From Saccharum officinarum (lineage: Eukaryota > Streptophyta > Magnoliopsida > Poales > Poaceae): a DNA stretch of 64,000 nucleotides. The stretch is from positions 48,097,880 to 48,161,879 of the forward strand of contig CM036197.1 of the NCBI GenBank assembly GCA_020631735.1. Reading direction: 5' to 3'. The notes beneath the pieces are model-generated. The model did not search any database. It saw only the letters and a list, made by a program, of their open reading frames with translations, and was not told where the DNA came from. The stretch's first letter is position 1. Each line of letters begins with the position of its first letter. Shown one piece after another: positions 57,274-64,000 of this stretch. Made by a program: the position numbers and the translations under genes.

Positions 57274-58256
57274 GTTTTTTTATTGACGTTATTGTAATTT
57301 TTCAAATCTAGAGATACGCCGTTACAATTCGCGTACTGCTATTATAATTTCATCTCTTCTTCGTCCATGCCATTTTCTACGGTTTCTATGTATATGGACC
57401 CACTGTCAGCACGTGTGCCTATAGGAAAACGTATATGAACGCGTACAGGCGCACTGCGCGTGAGGCGGCCAGCGCACGAGGCAGAGCGGCCGCGGTGATT
57501 GACGAGGCCCCGTCGGCGGGCGCCATTCCGAGCCTCCGACACGAGGAGGCTGAGGCCTGAGGGCCACGTACACGTCCATCCGAGCCACCATGGCTGCCTT
57601 CTCTGATTCTCTCTCTTTAGTGCCGCAATCAAAGCTAGAAGTCACGGCACTCGCTCAGCTTGCATGGACCTCTTTGCTGCGCGCTAGGCCGTACCACGCC
57701 TGCGTCTCGGCGGCCGCCGGGCAGCCTCCAGCTCCGCCTCCTTCTCCTGCGGCGCCCGACGCGGCGGCACTCCGTAGTCCGTACTCATCATCAACAGCCG
57801 CTAGAAGTGGTGGCCAGAAGCCCAGAACACCTCGTCCACGAACGACACATGGTGCGTGTACGCGCTCCCGGCGCCGCTCAGCGGAGAACCTGTGCGCCCA
57901 CCTGGCCCTCCTGGGCTGGCCATCGTCTTGGCGGCTCTGCTGGCGTGGGCGCACAGCCGCGGCTGCCTCGGCGCCACTCCTATCGTGGGGCCACTCTCCG
58001 TGTTCGGCAGCATCTTCACGCGCAGGCCGCCACGGGCGATCGCCACCGCTCCGCCTAGTGCGCAGGCTGCCTGTAACGCGTCTATATACTCGTTCATGTA
58101 CGCATACGGCCTGGCAGTGTGGGTCCACGTACACGGGAAGCCTACAAAATGGCATGCACGAGGAAGAGATGAAATTATAATGGCAATTCTTCAAATAGTC
58201 GAATTGTAATAACTTATCTCTAAACTTTAGAAATTGTAATGGCGTGAATCAAAAAC
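57274..58256 (-). mobile_element. Foldback (Mutator-like) element with GC-rich cargo
   Basis: The left arm (57274-57430) and right arm (58090-58256) are inverted copies, with GATGAAATTATAATTTCATC-like phrases, TCTCTAGATTTGAAAAATTAC against its relative, and CATGCCATTTT / AAAATGGCATG. The identity is lower than in the neighbouring element. TATAATTA...AAG flanks both sides, an imperfect target duplication. The core (57440-58080) is GC-rich with overlapping frames, the longest on the minus strand at 57655-58194 (179 residues) and 57801-58097 (NEYIDALQAACALGGAVAIA start region). No transposase is visible, and the source of the cargo is unknown. Confidence 0.65.
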
Positions 58257-58274
58257 TATATAATTAAGATACCG

Positions 58275-58940
58275 TTGCCTGATGGGTTTGGTGTTTTTAT
58301 CCCCGTAACCATTTGCACCGCTATCAGTTCCCGTTGCTCCGTGTTTGTTTCAGCAGGAATGGAAACTGGGAACCCTTCACCGAAAGATCGGATATGGACA
58401 CGTGAAACGTCATTATGGCCTGCTCTCCGCTCTCAGGCGATCGCGAGTCGCCTCTGCTCTCCGCTCGCAGGCGATGGCGACTCTTCCTCTGTCGCATACT
58501 CGCTGGCGTCCTGGCGACACTGTGAAGACAACGGAAAACAATATCCCAATTCCCAGCCCACAAACAACAGCGATGGTCGGCAACAATTTTAATGAAATTA
58601 CATTGGGTTTTACATTGACCCAGAGAGGATAACACACCACACGTAGACGACGCTACCCAGCATGGCGTACGTATGGCGTGTGAGTACCTGGCGTAGTGTA
58701 CTAGTGTCAGCTAGGACGTGTGGTCTGTACGAGTGCGAGTGTACATGTGCAACTGAGTGTGGGAATGTCGTGCAATTTGTGATCGAGTCCCGCAGTGCTC
58801 TCAAAAAAAGCTGGGCGAAGGAGGCAAGCTAGCACAACGTGAGTTGATGTCTCAGCCTCTCAGGTCGTTTCGGAGCAGACTTCACATACGTTAGAGTCAT
58901 GAATTTGGTTCTTCTTCAGGTTGACCCTGCTCTGAATCTG
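58275..58940. other. Unique-looking sequence within duplicated block B
   Basis: Part of the 1.86 kb missing from block A. It has a short imperfect direct repeat (GCTCTCCGCTC-CAGGCGAT, 58432-58480). Overlapping short frames occur on both strands without a domain. Confidence 0.35.
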
Positions 58941-59494
58941 ATCGTTGATTTGTTAAGCGTTTGAAATGTTGCTTATGGTATATATCTTTTTTTTAAATGA
59001 AACTTAGCAATAGATTTTTGTGTGCATGTCTCGTAATCTCACGGAGTCATGGAAATGCAATATTATTACGAGTCGGGTCGAGAGTCATCCACCTAATCTG
59101 GACCAGATTACCCACCGGGCCTTGTGGTTGTGGAACCGATGGACCTACATGTCGGGCCTAGATAATAAAAGTGGCCGAACCTGCACGCCTCGCCAACATG
59201 ACCAATTTCCCCGTGGGTCAGCAGCTAGGCCGTGTTGCTAGTAGTAATAACGCAACAAAAGGGTGAGTTGGCCTCACACTGACACTGTCGTTAATCCAGC
59301 GCAATTCGTACCCTTTGATTGGTCAATCGGACGTCTGTATGACCGTACATGTATATCGCCATCACTTCTTCATGCCGATGATCAAGATGCTTGAGAGGAA
59401 AACAATTGCATGCATTTACAAATAAATCATTGTTACAATATAAAAGCTCCCCACCGACGGCCTAATCTTGCAATGCAAAGATGTAAACCTTGTA

Positions 59495-61560
59495 TTTGGC
59501 ACCAGGATATTTGGGACTTCAGATGCTAATACATGGAAGAATACTATAAAAGGAAGAAAATACATAGAATGGAAATAAAATCAAATGTCAAATGTTTGGA
59601 GGCCTATTTTTACGAAATCGACGTTTGGAGTCCCAAAACTGCGAAGCGCGACAATTGGAGTCCCAAATATGCAATTTTCTCCTCCACGGTGGGCACAGTA
59701 TTAGTATTCCTCTCCACAGTGGGCGTGACTAGGATATCAGTAGAGCTCCACGTTTTTATTTTTTAATGGAGTGATTTGATGGAGATTGAATATGGAGAGT
59801 CGTGATGTATGAAATGATATGTTTTTCACTTCTCCTATATTTTAGATGTCTGAATTTTAAGATACGATTTCAGGCAACACTCTTGCACCACCAACTAGTA
59901 AAAGTAATTTTTTGCCAAAAAAAACTAGTACAAGTAAATTTATGATTTGTTATTTGTCTTTGTGTCATAATATGTTTTTGTCCTTGTCTACCAATAGAAA
60001 TAATTGTAAATTGTTAATTATCTTTGTGCCGACAGAAATCAGATTTTATCGGGTTTGTGGTTTTGTCTATCGGGTTTTATTCTCCAGTACCAAAAATTGC
60101 AAATTGCACTTACACAAATTGCAATGAACGAAATCTCCAATTTTAGTATAAAATATATACAATAACCGTCGTCTGAAAGAAAACTAAAATTCATGCACCT
60201 AAAATTCATGCACCTAAAATTCATACAATAACCGTTGTCTATCGGGTTTTTTCAGATCTAGCTGGTAGTGTCTTCACCAAAATCTATATAATGTTTTGTT
60301 GGTTGGTTGACAAGAAATGGTTCTCGTGAAGAAACAACTCCGAGTAGCTAGGCATTGGTGTCTAACAAAGACCATGGACGAGCACGAGGACGAGATATGG
60401 ACGGAGAGATGACGAGGTGCGTTGGTCTTGTAGTTGCAGTTAGTCTCTGTTAAATGTATATGGAGCAGCTGATTTAGAAGACTCTTCTACCCCGTTAACC
60501 CTCTTGACCGGGTGCAGCTTGCGCATGATGTTCTGGGTCAAGCAGGCTGCAGGCTCCGAGAGAGAACGAGGTAGAAGAATTCCCAGTTTTATATTTTCAC
60601 TACTCTCTAGATGGGAGACACATGCACGTCTTTTAATTTTCAACAGGAACGGATAAGTCAGCATCTCACAATGCTGTACCAGATACACACCTGGTATACA
60701 CCTGGGTCCACCAGTATAAAAAACCAATGCATGTGTTCTATTTTTTTCTCACAGATATATCGCTTGCGTTTAGATCTAAGCAACACTATAGGCCATTTTT
60801 CTCACAGATATATCGCTTGTCTTATAATCTATATTTTTTAATTTATTTTTTTAGCTGTAACAGTGTTTATCTCTCACAACAAATTAGCCATGACTTTTCA
60901 GCGAAGTGAACGGGCTCGTTCTAAGATACAATTGATCAATCAGTGTACATATATTGCGTGTACAGATCACAAGCAAGGTGCAGCGCATCGTTGTTGGAGA
61001 GGAAAAAGGAAGCTGCAGACCATTCCGCATGCGGCATGCACCAACTTAGCTTGTCCTGTCCATGGAGTTGCATTTTCTCGGTCCATCAGTCCTTGTGGTA
61101 TCCTACATGGATCGGAGCCTCGGAGTACATGCATACAGGCGGCGCATCGTCGTTTCCCAGCGTCTTTCTGGTCCCTGTCAGAGGCGATTATGTCCTGCTC
61201 ATAGAGATGGAGGCCATCAATATATATTTCGAACCGATGAGGAAATTCACTCGAACAATGCAAATTTCTGACAAAATTCACCTGTTCGTATATTTACCAA
61301 ACATGGTTGCATGTTACAACAATCTCCGAAATCTTTTGGATGCTATCAAAAATCTTGCTACGAACAAGAAGAAAGAAACTAACGAAACGAGCGAGCAATG
61401 GACAAGACCGCAAGCGGGGAGAAGAGATCCTAAGCTAAGCTAGCAAAGGGCGGCATGCACTACTTGCCATCACGAGCACGACGGACACGCCACGCGGGTA
61501 GCGCCCTCGCGCAGGGACGGAAGCGCCTGGCCGCCGTCGACTCGTCGTCCGTCACCGGTG
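59495..61560. other. Intergenic region with small repeats
   Basis: AAAATTCATGCACCT is repeated in tandem about 2.5 times at 60187-60222. At 60735-60915 a hAT-like MITE remnant is likely: 'ttctcacagatatatcgcttg' occurs twice and the end reads AGCGAAGTGAACGGGCTCG. No gene was recognised. Confidence 0.4.
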
Positions 61561-61562
61561 CG

Positions 61563-61817
61563 TCAGTCGGAGATGCTGAGCATGGCGTAGCGGACGTACT
61601 CGTCGACGCCGCCACGGCTCCCGCTGTGCCGCCAGGTGGCGCCGCGCGCCAGGGCGTCGTTGACCCACGCGGCGTGCGAGGCGAGCACGCCGTACAGGAC
61701 GGCGAAGGCCTCCGGCAGGTGGCGCGCGAGCGGCAGCCGGAGGTTGAGCGGCGCCGAGAGGTTGAACACCTGCATGAGCCCCCTCACCGCCACGAACGCC
61801 AGCAGGTGGAACCCCAT
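61563..61817 (-). CDS. Small hydrophobic protein of unknown function, copy B
   Basis: A complete minus-strand frame from ATG at 61817 (MGFHLLAFVAVRGLMQVFNL) to TGA at 61563, 84 residues. The core APLNLRLPLARHLPEAFAVL is the counterpart of FNLALPLARHLPRACIALRG in the protein at 40540-40809. The end is EYVRYAMLSISD. The first 45 residues are hydrophobic, consistent with a membrane or secretory signal segment followed by a basic patch. The ATG was chosen because it aligns with the start of copy A. Longer in-frame sequence upstream is low-complexity and contains transposon sequence. The paralogy of two intact frames with different lengths and synonymous-looking differences supports real genes. 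The function is unknown. Confidence 0.65.
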   Translation of the reverse strand: MGFHLLAFVAVRGLMQVFNLSAPLNLRLPLARHLPEAFAVLYGVLASHAAWVNDALARGATWRHSGSRGGVDEYVRYAMLSISD

Positions 61818-62243
61818 CGTCGAGGTCGAAGTCGAATCCAGCACCGACCGCCGGCGCACACACAGGTCGTGGAGCTCGATCGCCTTGGTACGGTGGCTGT
61901 CTTCGTCTTGTTGGCAGCAGCTAGCGGGAAATAATGCCTGCCCGGCCGGTCGCGTGCACTTGTTCTGCCGACGGGCCAATCCCAGCGTGTCCTTGGCTCC
62001 TTGCGGGTTAAGTAGGCAAAGGACACCCCAGGACGGCAGGCAACGTCGCTGCCACGCTGGTGGCGCCGTGGTGGTGGTGGGGGCAGCCGCTGCCGTGCCG
62101 GGGGCCGAGGGGGTTGCGGCCTTCCCCAGGTGCGAGCGGCAACGAGGGGGGCCAGCCACCGGCTGACTAGGACGAGTTGCTGGTTTGGGGCAAGAGCCGG
62201 CCGGGGTTTTTTTTTTCTGCTTCTGGATAAGAAAAGCACCCCC

Positions 62244-63120
62244 GGGTACCGGAGCTCGCACAGCCGCAGTCATCAACGACTACCTACAACACCTCTGAGA
62301 GCTCCTCATGAACGTTCAGCTTCGGGAGTCCGAGCCTGACCGCTTCGTATGGCGTTGGTCGCTAGATGGCCGATATTCGGTCAAAACAGCATACCGAGCC
62401 TTCTTCACGGGTTGGACCACCATGGCAGGCGCAACCGAGCTGTGGCGCGTGCGGACGCCGCCGAAGGTGAAGTTCTTCTTTTGGCTCGCGCTGCACGAAC
62501 GTCTCTGGACCAATGAACGCAGGATGCGCCACGGCCTCCAAGCAGACGCGGCATGCTCGCTTTGCGACTAGCTTGCAGAAATCGTCGACCACCTTTTCTG
62601 TGCTTGCGTGTACACTCGCGAGGTATGGTCACGCCTGCTGTTCTCCATGGGGTCACCGACCGATCCGCCGCAGCATGACTCCACACTCTGCGGCTGGTGG
62701 TTAGCGGGGCGCGAGGCCTTGCCGCAGGGACTCAGCAAAAGTTTTGACTCGCTGGTCCTCCTGGTCGTCTGGAACATTTGGAAAGAGCGAAACCGACGGG
62801 TCTTCGATAGCAAGGCTCTAACTCCTACGCAGCTGCTGCACCGCATTCGGGAGGAAGGCGATGAATGGATTGGCGCCGGATACAGCTGCCTAGCGCTGCT
62901 CACCACCCTAGTCGCTTGACCGGCAAGCTCGCTCTACAGCACCGTCACACAACCCTTACTGCCGTAGCTACGACCTTTGTCTCCACCACTAAGTTGGTGA
63001 TTTATGTTGTGTGTCTTTCCAGTTGGCAGACGGTCTCTCGCCGTGCTTGCTGATGGAACGTGTAAAACTTCCTCTTCCACTTAATGAAGCACGTGCTAAA
63101 GCACGCTTTCGAAAAAAAAA
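62244..63120 (+). mobile_element. 5'-truncated L1-type LINE
   Basis: GAAAAGCACCCCC stands at 62231-62243 and again at 63121-63133, right after a nine-base A run. This is the signature of target-primed L1 insertion. The body encodes the C-terminal zinc-binding part of a plant LINE reverse transcriptase (zf-RVT type): FVWRWSLDGRYSVKTAYRAF, TPPKVKFFFWLALHERLWTN and CSLCD. After an in-frame TAG (62569-62571) the frame continues with VDHLFCACVYTREVW and NIWKERNRRVFDSKALTP to a stop at 62919. About 200 bp of 3' UTR precede the A run. Only the last 0.88 kb of the element was inserted. Confidence 0.9.
62308..62919 (+). pseudogene. LINE ORF2 C-terminus (zf-RVT), one stop
   Basis: One reading frame covers the whole stretch apart from a single TAG at 62569-62571, where related proteins have CSLCDQLAEIVDHLF; a CAG to TAG change would explain it. 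The conserved W-x-P-K-x-K-F-F-F-W segment and the C-x-x-C...H-x-x-x-x-C pattern (CSLCD, DHLFCAC) are intact. It is too short to be active. Confidence 0.88.
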
Positions 63121-63645
63121 GAAAAGCACCCCCCGGTCGGTTCTGGCGTGTACTCCTATGGGATTATGGGATGGAAGTATGGAAGGCTGTATTTCACCCA
63201 TCTCTCCATTCCAAAATTTCCAAATTATAAGGAGTTTTAATTTTTCTGAATATACAACTTTTTTATATATTTAAATATACACAATATTTTTCCCAATTTG
63301 CTACGAGTGTTCTCTATAGTCATCAGCTACGCACAGAGTTTCTGTTTGTGTGTGTGGAGTGTGGTGTGTCCCCGTTGGAGTGACGAGGTGACCTCCGGGT
63401 CGGCTGTGCCGACTCACCACTGACGTACGGCTAACGGCCTACCTTATTCATCCACTAGGGCTGCTGCAGGACAGTTCGTTCCATTTCTGTAACATCGATC
63501 ATTTTCAGCAATGGATAAGGTTAAGGCTCATCAGAGATCGAGCTAGCTAGATCACTGACGGGGCCAGCTGACCCCAGCTCGCATATACATAAACAAATCA
63601 AAGCTTTGTTGTCTTCTTCGCATACTATTAGATTGTTGTTTAGTA

Positions 63646-63904
63646 CTCCCTCCATGCTAAACTATAAGACATTTCAAGAATTTTAGAGAGTCAAAAGATC
63701 TCAGGTTTGACTAAATTTATATGATAAGATAATAATATTTATAACATCAATTAAGTATCATTAGATTCTTTATTAATTATATTTTTATAGTATACCTATT
63801 TGATGTTATATTTTTTTGTAATTTTCTCTATAATTTGAGTCAAACTTAAGATGTTTTGACTCTCCAAAATTCTTAGAATGCCTTATAATTTGGAATGGAA
63901 GAAG
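63646..63904. mobile_element. Stowaway-type MITE
   Basis: Flanked by TA (63644-63645 and 63905-63906). The left end is CTCCCTCCATGCTAAACTAT, and the reversed right end is CTTCTTCCATTCCAAATTAT. The similarity runs on for over 50 bp with TTTTAGAGAGTCAAAA / TTTTGGAGAGTCAAAA. It is a long-TIR Stowaway. Confidence 0.9.
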
Positions 63905-64000
63905 TAGTGTGTGGATATTCTAAACCTAGAAGCAACATGATACAGTTGGAAAGCTTCAGGCTAAGCACCTCACACAAATTACAAATCGCTTGCAGACACG

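Larger units (their letters stand above)
56860..59490. repeat. Duplicated block B
   Basis: Partner of 47392-48930 in the same orientation. Matching parts are 56860-57088, 58947-59250 and about 59350-59490. The 1.86 kb in between (57089-58946) has no counterpart in block A and contains the foldback element at 57274-58256. Differences between the copies are scattered substitutions and small indels. Confidence 0.87.

Noticed and set aside
1..64000. CRISPR arrays, operons, rRNA genes, phage or bacterial features
   Set aside because: None seen. Repeats present are plant transposons, microsatellites and minisatellites.

Overview
The window looks like nuclear DNA of a grass, probably a panicoid (sorghum, sugarcane, Miscanthus or maize relatives). 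The reasons are nested Tat/Retand-type (cinful/zeon-like) and chromovirus-like gypsy retrotransposons, many small MITEs including Stowaway types, a plant F-box/LRR/FBD gene pair with introns, and GC-rich gene patches in AT-rich intergenic DNA. Nothing bacterial is present. There are few genes and most are broken. All calls come from reading motifs, repeats and target-site duplications by eye; no database was searched.

Layout. 1-5.9 kb: intergenic, with a Mutator-type MITE (2065-2599), a GC-rich low-complexity patch and small tandem repeats. 5.88-27.64 kb: a three-layer nest. The outermost layer is a decayed LINE reverse transcriptase fragment. It was split by a zeon-like gypsy element (6112-27124, minus strand, TSD GGGAC), whose left LTR was in turn split by a 14.8-kb gypsy element with 5-kb LTRs (6865-21702, minus strand, TSD TCACG). 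The inner LTRs are nearly identical and the outer LTRs clearly diverged, so the order of events can be read directly. Neither LTR element keeps a reverse transcriptase or integrase frame; the zeon-like one retains gag and protease pieces and a possible antisense transcription unit.

27.7-36.2 kb: two paralogous F-box/LRR/FBD genes on the minus strand, about 7 kb apart, with matching intron positions and independent frame-breaking lesions. 36.4-38.1 kb: a degenerate minus-strand gene of unknown family with a 93-bp (31-codon) coding minisatellite, Ser-Pro-Ala-Arg repeats and a helical C-terminus. 40.5 kb and 61.6 kb: two short, apparently intact minus-strand genes encoding related hydrophobic proteins that share LPLARHLP. 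These are the best candidates for functional genes.

41-63 kb: transposon-rich. It holds a gypsy LTR with a nested hAT-like element; three copies of a dispersed repeat rich in ATGTTGCAAG-type subrepeats; two dispersed duplications; a relic of an ABCB (P-glycoprotein) transporter gene; a 74-bp CA microsatellite; an element with 9-bp TSD carrying a nested Stowaway; two Mutator-like foldback elements with GC-rich cargo (Pack-MULE candidates); a 5'-truncated L1 with clear TSD; and a Stowaway MITE near the right edge. The genes here do not form an operon or pathway. The story is of insertion, duplication and decay.
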